Origin: Pseudoroseicyclus aestuarii
Lineage (GTDB): Bacteria > Pseudomonadota > Alphaproteobacteria > Rhodobacterales > Rhodobacteraceae
DNA length: 64,000 nt
NCBI RefSeq assembly: GCF_003217255.1
Contig: NZ_QJTE01000002.1
Span: forward strand, 310,001-374,000
Reading direction: 5' to 3'
Shown here: one piece after another, positions 36,087-45,127 of the stretch
How the letters are laid out: every line of letters begins with the position of its first letter
Position numbering within the stretch: the stretch's first letter is position 1
Notes under the pieces: generated by a model
What the model was told of the DNA's origin: nothing
Seen by the model: only the letters and a program-made list of their open reading frames with translations
The model's database searches: none
Program-made: the position numbers and the translations under genes

Positions 36087-37886
36087 ATGGAACATACCAC
36101 CTCCTCCCCGAAAAGCTGGGCCGATTGCGCCCCCACCCTTGTCGCCGTGGCCGCGGGCCGGGCGCCCGCAGACCTGGTGATCCGCGGCGGCCGGCTGGTC
36201 AACGTCCAGAGCCGGGAGGTGCTGGAGGGCTGGCAGGTGGCGATCGCCGAGGGGCGGTTCGCCTATGTCGGCCCCGATGCCGGGCATTGCATCGGCGAGG
36301 GCACGCGGGTGATCGAGGCCGAGGGGCGGTTCCTGATCCCCGGACTGATCGACGCCCACATGCATATCGAGAGCGGCATGCTGACGCCGGCGGAATTCGC
36401 GGCCGCCGTGATCCCGCATGGCACAACCACGATGTTCACCGACCCGCACGAGATCGCCAATGTGCTAGGGCTGGAGGGCGTGCGGATGATGCATGACGAG
36501 GCGCTGATGCAGCCCGTCAACATCTTTACCCAGATGCCCTCCTGCGCGCCCTCGGCCCCCGGTCTCGAGACCACGGGGCACGAGATCAGCGCCGAGGATG
36601 TCGAAGAGGCGATGGCCTGGCCCGGCATCGTCGGCCTTGGCGAGATGATGAACTTTCCCGGCGTCGCGGCGGGCGATGCGCAGATGCTGGCCGAGATGGC
36701 CGGGACCATGCGCGCCGGCAAGACGGTGGGCGGGCACTATGCCTCGCCGGACCGGGGGCTGGCCTTCCACGCCTATGCCGCCGGCGGCGCGGCGGACGAT
36801 CACGAGGGCACGCGCGAGTCCGATGCCATCGACCGGGTGCGGCAGGGCATGCGCTCCATGCTGCGGCTGGGCAGCGCCTGGTACGACGTCGAGAGCCAGA
36901 TCACCGCGGTGACCGAGAAGGGCCTCGATCCGCGGAACTTCGTCCTGTGCACCGACGACTGCCATTCCGGCACGCTGGTGAACGAGGGGCACATGGACCG
37001 CGTGCTGCGCCATGCCGTGGCCTGCGGCTGCGATCCGCTGGTCGCGCTGCAGATGGCGACGATCAACACCGCCACCCATTTCGGCATGGAGCGCGAGCTG
37101 GGCTCCATCGCGCCGGGGCGGCGGGCGGACGTGATCCTGACCTCGTCGCTGACCGAGCTGCCGATCGAGCATGTGATCGCCCGCGGTGTCACGGTGGCTG
37201 AGGGCGGTCGTCTGGCTGTCACCTGCCCGCATTACGACTGGCCCGAGAGCGCGCGGGCGACGGTGAGGCTGGGCAAGGTGCTGGAGGAGAGCGACTTCGA
37301 GATCGCCGCGCCGGAGGGGGCCGCCGAGGTGCGCGCCCGAGTCATCGGCGTGGTCGAGAACCAGGCCCCGACCAAGGCGCTGGTGCAGAGCCTGCCGGTC
37401 CGCGGCGGGATCGTCGAGGGCGGCGAGACGGCGCAGATCGCGCTGGTAGAACGGCACCGCGGCACCGGCGGCGTGACCAACGGCTTCGTCTCGGGCTTCG
37501 GTTACGGGCCGGGCATGGCCATGGCCAGCACCGTGGCACATGACAGCCACCACATGATCGTCGTCGGCACCGACCGGGCAATGATGGCCGCCGCCGCGAA
37601 CCGGCTGGGCGAGGTCGGCGGCGGTATCACTGTCTGGAAGGACGGGGCCGAGATCGCGCTTGTCCGCCTGCCGATCGCCGGGCTGATGTCGGATGCGCCC
37701 GCGGCCGAGGTCGCCGCCGATGCCGAGGCGATGGGCCGCGCCATGCAGGCCTGCGGCTGCACCCTGAACAACGCCTACATGCAGCATTCGCTGCTCGCGC
37801 TCGTGGTGATCCCCGAGCTTCGCATTTCCGATCTCGGGCTGGTGGACGTCACCCGCTTCGAGATCGTTCCGCTATTCGAGGACTGA
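36087..37886 (+). CDS. ade: Adenine deaminase
   Basis: A 599-residue amidohydrolase that turns adenine into hypoxanthine and ammonia. Metal-site motifs: 'GLIDAHMHIESGML', 'TTTMFTDPHEIANVLG', 'GGHYASPDRG' and 'CTDDCHSGTLVNEGHMD'; the C-terminal Ade domain has 'VAHDSHHMIVVGT'. Start uncertain: the ATG at 36087 has a weak ribosome site, while a GTG at 36072 has AGGGGG just upstream. It is followed 1 bp later by amn; together they take AMP to hypoxanthine. Confidence 0.92.
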   Translation: MEHTTSSPKSWADCAPTLVAVAAGRAPADLVIRGGRLVNVQSREVLEGWQVAIAEGRFAYVGPDAGHCIGEGTRVIEAEGRFLIPGLIDAHMHIESGMLTPAEFAAAVIPHGTTTMFTDPHEIANVLGLEGVRMMHDEALMQPVNIFTQMPSCAPSAPGLETTGHEISAEDVEEAMAWPGIVGLGEMMNFPGVAAGDAQMLAEMAGTMRAGKTVGGHYASPDRGLAFHAYAAGGAADDHEGTRESDAIDRVRQGMRSMLRLGSAWYDVESQITAVTEKGLDPRNFVLCTDDCHSGTLVNEGHMDRVLRHAVACGCDPLVALQMATINTATHFGMERELGSIAPGRRADVILTSSLTELPIEHVIARGVTVAEGGRLAVTCPHYDWPESARATVRLGKVLEESDFEIAAPEGAAEVRARVIGVVENQAPTKALVQSLPVRGGIVEGGETAQIALVERHRGTGGVTNGFVSGFGYGPGMAMASTVAHDSHHMIVVGTDRAMMAAAANRLGEVGGGITVWKDGAEIALVRLPIAGLMSDAPAAEVAADAEAMGRAMQACGCTLNNAYMQHSLLALVVIPELRISDLGLVDVTRFEIVPLFED

Positions 37887-37887
37887 G

Positions 37888-39372
37888 ATGACCAAGATTG
37901 ATGGTAGCCTGAACCTGCTGACCCCTTCCGTTCCCGCGCCCGAGGCCTTTACCGACGAGGCTGCCGCGATGGAGCGGCTGATCGAGCTTTACGACATCGC
38001 GACGGAGTTCCTGTCGAAGAATTTCGTCGAGACGCTGCGCGACGGGCAGCAGGGCGCGCGGTTCCGCGCCTTCTACCCCGAGATCCGCTTTTCCACCGCG
38101 ACCTTCCAGCTGGCCGACAGCCGCCTGAGCTTTGGCCATGTCGCCAGCCCCGGCAGCTATTCCACGACCGTCACCCGCCCGCGGCTTTTCGCCAACTACC
38201 TGCGCCAGCAGATGCGGCTTCTGATCCAGAACCACGGCGTGCCGGTGGTGATCGGCGCCTCGGAGACGCCGATGCCGGTGCATTTCGCCGTCGCCAACGA
38301 TGCCGCGCTGTCGGTGCCGCAGGAGGGATCGACCGAGTTCCACCTGCGCGACATCTTCGACGTGCCGGATCTGTCGACGATGAACGACGACATCGTGAAC
38401 GGCAACGGCTTCACCTATCCCGACGGGTCGACCCCGCTGGCGCCCTTCACCGCGCAGCGGATCGATTATTCGCTGGCGCGGCTTGCGCATTATACAGCGA
38501 CGGCGCCCGATCACTTCCAGAACCACGTGTTGTTCACGAACTACCAGTTCTACATCGAAGAATTCGAGGCCTTTGCCCGCAAGATGCTGGCCGATCCGGA
38601 CAGCGGCTACGACAGCTTCGTCGCGCCCGGCAACGTGGTCATTACCGATCCCGAGGCGCCGGTGCCGGTGCCGCCGAAGATGCCGCAGATGCCGACCTAT
38701 CACCTGACGCGCGAGGGCGGGCAGGGGATCACGCTGGTCAACATCGGCGTCGGCCCCTCGAATGCGAAGACGGCGACGGACCACATCGCGGTGCTGCGCC
38801 CGCATGCCTGGCTGATGGTCGGTCACTGCGCGGGGCTGCGCAATTCGCAGCGTCTGGGGGACTTTGTCCTCGCGCACAGCTACCTGCGCGAGGATCACGT
38901 TCTGGATGACGACCTGCCGCTCTGGGTGCCGATCCCGCCGCTGGCCGAGATCCAGGTCGCGCTGGAGCAGGCCGTGGCCGATGTCACTGAATTCCAAGGC
39001 TATGACCTCAAGCGGATCATGCGCACAGGCACCGTCGCCACGATCGACGACCGCAACTGGGAGTTGCGCGACCAGTCCGGCCCGGTGCAGCGCCTGAGCC
39101 AGTCGCGGGCCGTCGGCCTCGACATGGAAAGCGGCACCATCGCGGCGAACGGCTTCCGCTTCCGGGTGCCCTACGGCACGCTTCTGTGCGTCTCGGACAA
39201 GCCGCTGCATGGCGAGCTGAAGCTTCCGGGCATGGCCTCGGACTTCTACAAGACGCAGGTGGCGCGGCACCTGATGATCGGGATCAGGGCGATGGAGAGC
39301 CTGCGCGAGATGCCGCTCGAGCGGCTGCACAGTCGCAAGCTGCGGAGCTTCGAGGAGACCGCATTTCTGTGA
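37888..39372 (+). CDS. amn: AMP nucleosidase
   Basis: A 494-residue enzyme hydrolysing AMP to adenine and ribose-5-phosphate. The N-terminal Amn domain ('FRAFYPEIRFSTATFQLADS') is followed by a nucleoside-phosphorylase-type domain with 'VNIGVGPSNAKTATDHIAVLRPHAWLMVGHCAGLR', seen in parts, and 'AVGLDMESGTIAANGFRFRVPYGTLLCVSDKPLHGE', where 'DMESG' binds ribose. Placed directly behind ade, so its product adenine can be deaminated at once. Confidence 0.95.
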   Translation: MTKIDGSLNLLTPSVPAPEAFTDEAAAMERLIELYDIATEFLSKNFVETLRDGQQGARFRAFYPEIRFSTATFQLADSRLSFGHVASPGSYSTTVTRPRLFANYLRQQMRLLIQNHGVPVVIGASETPMPVHFAVANDAALSVPQEGSTEFHLRDIFDVPDLSTMNDDIVNGNGFTYPDGSTPLAPFTAQRIDYSLARLAHYTATAPDHFQNHVLFTNYQFYIEEFEAFARKMLADPDSGYDSFVAPGNVVITDPEAPVPVPPKMPQMPTYHLTREGGQGITLVNIGVGPSNAKTATDHIAVLRPHAWLMVGHCAGLRNSQRLGDFVLAHSYLREDHVLDDDLPLWVPIPPLAEIQVALEQAVADVTEFQGYDLKRIMRTGTVATIDDRNWELRDQSGPVQRLSQSRAVGLDMESGTIAANGFRFRVPYGTLLCVSDKPLHGELKLPGMASDFYKTQVARHLMIGIRAMESLREMPLERLHSRKLRSFEETAFL

Positions 39373-39515
39373 TCCAGTGGCGGCACCCTGCCAATGGGCG
39401 GCATTTCCCCTTGCACTGATAGCGAAATCGGTGTCGGTCTTGTCGTCATAACCGCGCAGACGCGCGGAGAATTGATGCCCCGCGCGCCTGGCGTGAATGA
39501 AGGAGACCGTGGACC

Positions 39516-39806
39516 ATGGCCACCAAACCGATGACCAAGACTCAGCTCGTTGCCGCTCTGGCCGATGCGACCGAAAGCGACAAGAAGTCCGCAGGTGCGG
39601 CTCTCGACGCGCTGAGCGAGATCATCACCAAGGAGGTCGCCGGCGGCGGCGCCGTGACCATCCCCGGCGTCGGCAAGGTCTACTGCCGCGAGCGTCCCGA
39701 GCGTATGGTCCGCAACCCCGCCACGGGCGAGCAGATCAAGAAGGACGCCGACAAGGTGGTGAAGGTCACCATCGCCAAGGCGCTGAAGGACAGCGTCAAC
39801 GGCTGA
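39516..39806 (+). CDS. HU-family DNA-binding protein
   Basis: A 96-residue nucleoid protein. Features: 'MTKTQLVAALADATESDKKSAGAALDAL' helices, 'AVTIPGVGKVYCRERPERMVRNPATGEQIK', where 'RNPATGE' is the DNA-intercalating arm with its proline, and C-terminal 'KVTIAKALKDSV'. The usual phenylalanine-rich core motif is altered to 'GVGKVYCRERPER'. AAGGAGA lies upstream at 39500-39506. Monocistronic with hairpins downstream. Confidence 0.93.
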   Translation: MATKPMTKTQLVAALADATESDKKSAGAALDALSEIITKEVAGGGAVTIPGVGKVYCRERPERMVRNPATGEQIKKDADKVVKVTIAKALKDSVNG

Positions 39807-39826
39807 GGCCGGCTTTTCATCCCGGA

Positions 39827-39894
39827 CCGGGCGCGTGTCGCCCGGATCGGTCTAGTCTTCAGGACGGGCGCTGCGGCGCCCGCCCGCCTTTCTG
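39827..39894 (+). terminator. Tandem hairpins after the HU gene
   Basis: First a perfect 7-bp stem CCGGGCG-CGTGT-CGCCCGG (39827-39845), then GGGCGC-TGCG-GCGCCC (39866-39881), followed by GCCCGCCTTTCT. Placed 20-90 bp after the HU stop and before the EamA gene. The second one is the likelier terminator. Confidence 0.6.
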
Positions 39895-39922
39895 GGGGCG
39901 GGACAGCCACGGGGGGGCCTGA

Positions 39923-40834
39923 ATGGGCCTGCGTGCGATCCTTCTGGGCCTGCTCTTTGCGCTGGTCTGGTCGTCCTCCTTCACCTTCGCCCATATCGTC
40001 GTCGAGCAGGCGCCGCCGATGACGGCGCTGGTCCTGCGCTTTGCCTGTTCGGGCGCGATCTGCGTCGCGCTGGCGCTGGCGATGGGGCAGACCGCGCGGC
40101 TGACGCCTGCCCAGTGGCGCGCCACGGTGATCTTCGGCATCTGCCAGAACGCCATCTACCTGGGCCTCAACTGGATCGCGATGGCCTGGATCGAGGCCTC
40201 CCTCGCGGCCATCATCGCCTCCTGCATGCCGCTGCTGGTGGCGGCGGCGGGGCGGTTGTTCCTCGGGGACAGGCTGCGTCCGCTGACCCTTGGCGGGCTT
40301 CTGGCGGGGCTGGCCGGCGTCACGCTGATCATGGGCGCGCGGCTGGGCGGCGGCGAGACGGCGCTGGGCGCCCTGGCGCTCTGCGTGATCGCGGTGCTGG
40401 CGCTGACGGTGGCGACCCTCTCGCTGCGGGGCGCGGCCTCGGGCGGGAATGTCACCATGGTCGTGGGCCTGCAGATGCTGGTCGGCGGCGCCGCGCTGGT
40501 GCCCTTCGCCCTGTTCGAGGACCATACGACGGTCTGGAGCGGCGGGCTGATCTTCGCCTTCGCCTACTCGGTCCTCGTCTCGGGCGTGCTGGCGACGCTG
40601 ATCTGGTTCGTCCTCGTGGGCAGGATCGGCGCCACCCGGGCCGCCACCTTCCACTTCCTCAACCCGGTCTTCGGCGTGCTGATCGCCGCGGTGCTGCTGG
40701 GCGAATCCCTGCGCGGCTGGGACCTCGTCGGGGTGGCCGTGGTCGCCGCCGGCATCCTTGCCGTGCAGATCGGCCGGGCGGAAAAGGGCCGGCCCGCCCC
40801 GGCCGGGCCTGCCACCGCGGAACGGGCGGGCTGA
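39923..40834 (+). CDS. DMT-superfamily (EamA) transporter
   Basis: A 303-residue inner-membrane protein with ten predicted hydrophobic helices in two EamA repeats: 'LLFALVWSSSFTFAHIVVEQAPPM' at the N-terminus and 'GRIGATRAATFHFLNPVFGVLIAAVLLGE' in the second half, the RhaT/YdcZ-like 'P-x-F' pattern. Probable metabolite exporter; substrate unknown. It is different from the EamA gene at 14564, which has a longer tail. Confidence 0.88.
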   Translation: MGLRAILLGLLFALVWSSSFTFAHIVVEQAPPMTALVLRFACSGAICVALALAMGQTARLTPAQWRATVIFGICQNAIYLGLNWIAMAWIEASLAAIIASCMPLLVAAAGRLFLGDRLRPLTLGGLLAGLAGVTLIMGARLGGGETALGALALCVIAVLALTVATLSLRGAASGGNVTMVVGLQMLVGGAALVPFALFEDHTTVWSGGLIFAFAYSVLVSGVLATLIWFVLVGRIGATRAATFHFLNPVFGVLIAAVLLGESLRGWDLVGVAVVAAGILAVQIGRAEKGRPAPAGPATAERAG

Positions 40835-40876
40835 AGGGGGCGTTTATCGGGCACAGGTCATCCGATGGAGGATCAC

Positions 40877-41236
40877 ATGCCTGACACAGCGCAGACGAAC
40901 AGCGCCGTCATCTCGTCCGACCGGGTCAACGGGACCGAGGTCTACGGCGTCGAGGGCGGCAGCATCGGCCATATCGACCACCTGCTGATCGACAAGAAGA
41001 CCGGCCGCATCACCTATGCGATGATGGGCTTCGGCGGCTTCATGGGCCTCGGCGAGGATTACTACCCGATCCCCTGGGCCAAGCTCGACTACGACCCCGG
41101 TCTTGCCGGCTACCGCACCGACATCACGCGCGAGCAGATCGAAGGCGCGCCCGAGCGGCGCGACGGCTGGTACGATGACCGCAAGTGGGAAGAGGCGACC
41201 TACGCCCACTACGGCGCGCCGTATTACTGGATCTGA
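40877..41236 (+). CDS. Cytoplasmic PRC-barrel domain protein
   Basis: 119 residues, no signal peptide. PRC-barrel segments: 'VISSDRVNGTEVYGVEGGSIGHIDHLLIDKKTGRITYAMMGFGG', seen in pieces, then 'LGEDYYPIPWAKLDYD' and a tyrosine-rich C-terminus ('HYGAPYYWI'). An in-frame ATG at 40865 belongs to ATGGAGG, whose GGAGG serves the ATG at 40877, so the later start is preferred. Function unknown; the stop is 3 bp from the convergent mutM stop. Confidence 0.87.
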   Translation: MPDTAQTNSAVISSDRVNGTEVYGVEGGSIGHIDHLLIDKKTGRITYAMMGFGGFMGLGEDYYPIPWAKLDYDPGLAGYRTDITREQIEGAPERRDGWYDDRKWEEATYAHYGAPYYWI

Positions 41237-41239
41237 TCC

Positions 41240-42085
41240 CTAACGCTGGCAGGTCGGGCAATAGAAGCTCGACCTGCCGGACTGCACGATCCGCCGGATG
41301 GGGGTCGCACAATGGGGGCAGGGCGCCCCTTCTCGGCCATAGACGCGGAAAGTGTGCTGGAAATAGCCCAGTTCCCCGCTGGCTTGGCGATGATCGCGAA
41401 GCGAGGATCCGCCGGCCTCTATCGCCTCCTCAAGCACCATGCGCGTGATCGGCACGAGGGTGGTCAGCCGCTGCGCCGAGATGCGGCCCGCCTTGCGGCG
41501 CGGGTCGATGCCGGCCCGGTGCAGGATTTCACAGACGTAGATATTGCCAAGGCCCGCGACCACCGTCTGGTCCAGCAGCGCCGTCTTGATCGGCGTGGCC
41601 CGCCCCTTGAGGCGCCCGATCAGATAGGCCTCGTTGAACGCGTTGCCGAAGGGCTCCGGCCCAAGCGCCTTGAGCAGCCAGTGATCCTCGACCTCCGCCG
41701 TCGGCGCCAGATCCATCGCGCCGAAGCGCCGCGCGTCGTTGAAGGTGACGCGCGCGCCGCCCTCCATGTCGAGCACGACGTGATCGTGCTTTTCCGGCGC
41801 GGGGTGGTCGAAATGGAACTGCCCCAGCGCCGCGCCCGAGACCAGCATCCGCCCCGACATGCCAAGGTGGACGATCAGCGTCTCGCCCCCCGACAGCTCT
41901 GCCAGGATGTATTTGGAGCGCCGCCGCAGCGCCGTGACCTCCTGCCCCTCCAGCCGCTCTGCCATCCGCTTGGGCAGGGGCCAGCGCAGATCCGGCCGGT
42001 TGACCTGCGCGGCAAGGATGCGCCGCCCCTCCATCGCCGGCAAAAGCCCGCGACGAACCGTCTCGACCTCTGGCAATTCGGGCAT
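41240..42085 (-). CDS. mutM: Formamidopyrimidine-DNA glycosylase
   Basis: A 281-residue bifunctional glycosylase/AP lyase removing 8-oxoguanine. The N-terminus '[14 protein letters not shown]' provides the catalytic proline (P2) and E3; 'IHLGMSGRM' and '[18 protein letters not shown]' are the DNA-binding helix region, and a C-terminal four-cysteine zinc finger reads '[13 protein letters not shown]...FYCPTC'. Divergent from ubiE, a typical alphaproteobacterial arrangement. Confidence 0.96.
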   Translation of the reverse strand: MPELPEVETVRRGLLPAMEGRRILAAQVNRPDLRWPLPKRMAERLEGQEVTALRRRSKYILAELSGGETLIVHLGMSGRMLVSGAALGQFHFDHPAPEKHDHVVLDMEGGARVTFNDARRFGAMDLAPTAEVEDHWLLKALGPEPFGNAFNEAYLIGRLKGRATPIKTALLDQTVVAGLGNIYVCEILHRAGIDPRRKAGRISAQRLTTLVPITRMVLEEAIEAGGSSLRDHRQASGELGYFQHTFRVYGREGAPCPHCATPIRRIVQSGRSSFYCPTCQR

Positions 42086-42147
42086 CGGCGCCTTTCCTAT
42101 GGGGGGAGCGCCCCATATGAAGGAGCGAAGGCCAGAGAGGCAAGAGC

Positions 42148-42900
42148 ATGACCGACCAGACGCAGCGCACCACCCATTTCGGCTTTTCCGAGGTGCCCGA
42201 AGACGAGAAGGCGGGCCGCGTGCGCGGCGTCTTCACCTCGGTCGCCAGCCGCTACGACCTGATGAACGACGTGATGTCGGGGGGCGTGCACCGGCTGTGG
42301 AAGGACGCGATGATGGACTGGCTCGCGCCCCGGCCCGGCCAGCGCCTGCTGGACGTCGCGGGCGGCACCGGCGACATCGCCTTCCGCTTTCTCGGGCGCG
42401 CGGGCCATGGCCATGCCACCGTCTGCGACCTGACCGAGGATATGCTGATCGCCGGGCGCACCCGCGCCGAGGCCGAGAAGATGGAGGGCAGCCTCGACTG
42501 GGTCGTGGGCGACGCCATGGCGCTGCCCTTCGAGGATGCCAGCTTCGACGTCTACACGATCAGCTTCGGCATCCGGAACGTCACCCGCCCCGAAGAGGCC
42601 CTGCGCGAGGCCTTTCGCGTGCTGAAACCTGGCGGGCGGCTGATGGTGCTGGAGTTCAGCCAGCTCCCGAACCCGATGATGCAGAAGGCCTACGATCTGT
42701 ATTCCTTCAATGTGATCCCGCGCATGGGGCAGGCGATCGCGGGCGACCGCGACAGCTACCAGTACCTCGTCGAATCGATCCGCCGCTTCCCGGACCAAGA
42801 GACCTTCCTGCAGATGATCCGCGCCGCCGGCTTCGACAATGCGCGCTATCGCAACCTGAGCATGGGTATCGCGGCGCTGCATTCCGGCTGGAAGCTCTAG
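42148..42900 (+). CDS. ubiE: Ubiquinone/menaquinone biosynthesis C-methyltransferase
   Basis: A 250-residue SAM-dependent methyltransferase for C-methylation of the quinone ring. Seen: N-terminal '[21 protein letters not shown]', '[19 protein letters not shown]', SAM motif '[20 protein letters not shown]', '[23 protein letters not shown]' and '[22 protein letters not shown]'. AAGAG lies just before the ATG. Followed 2 bp later by ubiB. Confidence 0.96.
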   Translation: MTDQTQRTTHFGFSEVPEDEKAGRVRGVFTSVASRYDLMNDVMSGGVHRLWKDAMMDWLAPRPGQRLLDVAGGTGDIAFRFLGRAGHGHATVCDLTEDMLIAGRTRAEAEKMEGSLDWVVGDAMALPFEDASFDVYTISFGIRNVTRPEEALREAFRVLKPGGRLMVLEFSQLPNPMMQKAYDLYSFNVIPRMGQAIAGDRDSYQYLVESIRRFPDQETFLQMIRAAGFDNARYRNLSMGIAALHSGWKL

Positions 42901-42902
42901 CC

Positions 42903-44429
42903 TTGCGAGGACCCCACAACTTCCTGCGGCTGATCCGCACCGGCGCGACCTTCGAGCGGACCGGCGCCATGGGCGTCGTGCTCGACGCTTTCGACGCGCC
43001 GCCGCTCTTGCGCACGGCCGCGCGGCTGCTGGGCAAGCCCTTCCGCTGGCTGGGCTACGAGGGCGACCCGAACATGCCGCCGGTGACGCGGGCGATCACC
43101 GCCCTTGGCCCGGCCTATATCAAGTTCGGTCAGATCCTCTCGACCCGCCCCGATGTCGTCGGCATCGAGATCGCGACACAGCTTCGGGTGCTGCAGGACC
43201 GCCTGCCGCCCTTCGGCATGGACGAGGCGAAGGCCGCGGTCGAATACGAGCTGGGCCAGAAGGTCGATGCGGTCTTTTCCGAGTTCTCCGACCCCGTCGC
43301 CGCCGCCTCGATCGCGCAGGTCCACCACGCGCGCCTCGCCGCCACCGGCGAGGAGGTCGCGGTCAAGGTCCTGCGCCCGGGGATCGAGCGGGCCTTCCGC
43401 CGCGATATCGACGCCTTCCGCCTTGCTGCCCGGATGATCGAGCGGCTGGCCCCCTTCTCGCGCCGGCTGCGGCCGACGGATGTGATCGCGCATTTCGAGC
43501 AGACCGTGCTGGGCGAGCTGGACCTGCGGCTCGAGGCGGCTGCGGCGGCGGAGTTCGCCGCCAATACCGCGAAGGACGCGGGCTTTGCCGTGCCGCCGGT
43601 GCTCTGGCACCTCAGCGGGAAGCGGGTGATGACGCTGGGCTGGGTCACGGGTCTGGGTGCCGCAGATGTCGAGGCGATCGAGGCCGCGGGGCACGACCGC
43701 AGGCTGCTGGGCGAGCGGGTGCTGCAGCTGTTCCTCAGCCACGCGCTGCGCGACGGCTTCTTCCACGGCGACATGCACCAAGGCAATCTGAAGATCGGCC
43801 CGGACGGCACGCTGATCGCCTATGATTTCGGGATCATGGGGCGGATCGATCACTATACGCGCCGGGTCTATGCCGAGATCATCTTCGGCTTCATCCGGCG
43901 CGACTACAAGCGCGTGGCCGAGGTGCATTTCGAAGCAGGCTACGTCCCCGCGGACCGCGATGTCGACGAATTCGCCAGCGCCCTGCGCGCGGTGGGCGAG
44001 CCGATCTTCGGCATGGAGGCCAGCCGCATCTCCATGGGGCGGCTGCTGAACTACCTCTTCGAGGTGACGGAACGCTTCGGCATGGAGACGCGGACCGAGC
44101 TGATCCTGTTGCAACGCACCATGGTCGTCGTCGAAGGCGTGGCACGGACGCTGGACCCGCATATCAACATCTGGGACGCGGCGCGTCCGACGGTCGAAGG
44201 CTATATCCGCGACAGCATCGGCCCGCGCGCCGTGGCGCAGGACCTGGTGCAGGCCGCGCGGGTGCTGTCCCGCTTCGGCCCGCGCCTGCCGGCCCTGGCC
44301 GAGGCGGTGCTGGTGGCGCAGAGCCAGCCCACGCCGCCGCCATCCCGCCGCCCGCTGCATCCGCTGGTCTGGGCCGGCGGCGGCGCGGCCCTCTCGGCGC
44401 TGGTGATCCTCGCGGCGGCCTCGCTCTAG
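42903..44429 (+). CDS. ubiB: UbiB-family atypical kinase/ATPase, ubiquinone biosynthesis
   Basis: A 508-residue ABC1/ADCK-like protein needed for aerobic ubiquinone synthesis. Seen: the KxGQ motif in 'GPAYIKFGQILSTRPDVV', the A-rich nucleotide loop 'AAASIAQVHHA', 'GEEVAVKVLRPGI', 'LRLEAAAAAEFAAN', 'GFFHGDMHQGN' and 'AYDFGIMG'. The C-terminus has a membrane helix ('LVWAGGGAALSALVILAAASL'-type, residues about 487-508). The start is a TTG at 42903, 2 bp past ubiE; homologous proteins begin there ('RGPHNFLRLIRTG'). The stop abuts flgD. Confidence 0.93.
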   Translation: MRGPHNFLRLIRTGATFERTGAMGVVLDAFDAPPLLRTAARLLGKPFRWLGYEGDPNMPPVTRAITALGPAYIKFGQILSTRPDVVGIEIATQLRVLQDRLPPFGMDEAKAAVEYELGQKVDAVFSEFSDPVAAASIAQVHHARLAATGEEVAVKVLRPGIERAFRRDIDAFRLAARMIERLAPFSRRLRPTDVIAHFEQTVLGELDLRLEAAAAAEFAANTAKDAGFAVPPVLWHLSGKRVMTLGWVTGLGAADVEAIEAAGHDRRLLGERVLQLFLSHALRDGFFHGDMHQGNLKIGPDGTLIAYDFGIMGRIDHYTRRVYAEIIFGFIRRDYKRVAEVHFEAGYVPADRDVDEFASALRAVGEPIFGMEASRISMGRLLNYLFEVTERFGMETRTELILLQRTMVVVEGVARTLDPHINIWDAARPTVEGYIRDSIGPRAVAQDLVQAARVLSRFGPRLPALAEAVLVAQSQPTPPPSRRPLHPLVWAGGGAALSALVILAAASL

Positions 44430-44430
44430 G

Positions 44431-45117
44431 CTATAGGGCCGGCGCCCTCAGGGCATCCACCTCCTCCTGCGACACGGCGGTGCCCCCGGCGAGGATCAGC
44501 ACCGTGCCGGCAGGGGTGGATTGCACCTCGTCGACGCGGGCGTAGAGGCGCGGCACCTGGGTGTCGATCACCGTCTCACCGGCCTGGCTGACCACCTCGA
44601 AGCTGTAGAGGCCCCGCGGCATGGCCGTGCCGTCGGCCCCTGTGCCGGTCCAGGTAACCGTGCTCTCGCCCCGCGGCAGAAGCCGGCGCTGGACCTCGGC
44701 GCCGGTGCTGTCGCGAACGACAAGCTCCGTCCGCTCCGCCTCGGCGCGGGGGGTAAAGGTCAGCGCGACGGGGCTTCCGTCGAACTGCGCCGGCACCGCG
44801 GCCCGCACTTCACGGCCGACAAGGGCCGCCATCTCGGCCAGACCGCCGGCCCCGATGGCCGAGGTCATCTGCCGCAGCAGATCGTTCGTCTGCACCTGCT
44901 GCTCCACCCCCGAGAAGGTGGCAAGCTGAACCGAGAACTCCGCCGACTCCATCGGCTGTAGCGGGTCCTGGTTCTGCATCTGCGTCGTCAGCATCTTCAG
45001 GAAGGTCTCGAAATCCGAGCTGAGCGCCGAGGTGCTGCTGCCCTTTGCCGTGGCTGCGCCGGGGGCGGGTGCGCGCCCCGCCGGGGCGAGCGGGCTGGTT
45101 GTCGCGATATCGGTCAT
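44431..45117 (-). CDS. flgD: Flagellar hook capping protein
   Basis: A 228-residue scaffold protein at the tip of the growing hook. The N-terminal FlgD motif 'DFETFLKMLTTQMQNQDPLQPMESAEFSVQLATFSGVEQQ' occurs, read in pieces, across about 33-72, with a FlgD Ig/Tudor domain behind ('TFTPRAEAERTELVVRDSTG', 'WTGTGADGTAMPRGLYSFEV'). The frame is open to 45342, but the ATG at 45117 is the normal start. Downstream of fliK (10-bp gap). Confidence 0.92.
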   Translation of the reverse strand: MTDIATTSPLAPAGRAPAPGAATAKGSSTSALSSDFETFLKMLTTQMQNQDPLQPMESAEFSVQLATFSGVEQQVQTNDLLRQMTSAIGAGGLAEMAALVGREVRAAVPAQFDGSPVALTFTPRAEAERTELVVRDSTGAEVQRRLLPRGESTVTWTGTGADGTAMPRGLYSFEVVSQAGETVIDTQVPRLYARVDEVQSTPAGTVLILAGGTAVSQEEVDALRAPAL

Positions 45118-45127
45118 GCAGTCGCTC

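Noticed and set aside
33917-36496. Open frame of 859 codons on the plus strand
   Set aside because: It is antisense to RNase R, which has full catalytic motifs; long shadow frames are expected at this GC content, and the translation shows no recognisable domain.
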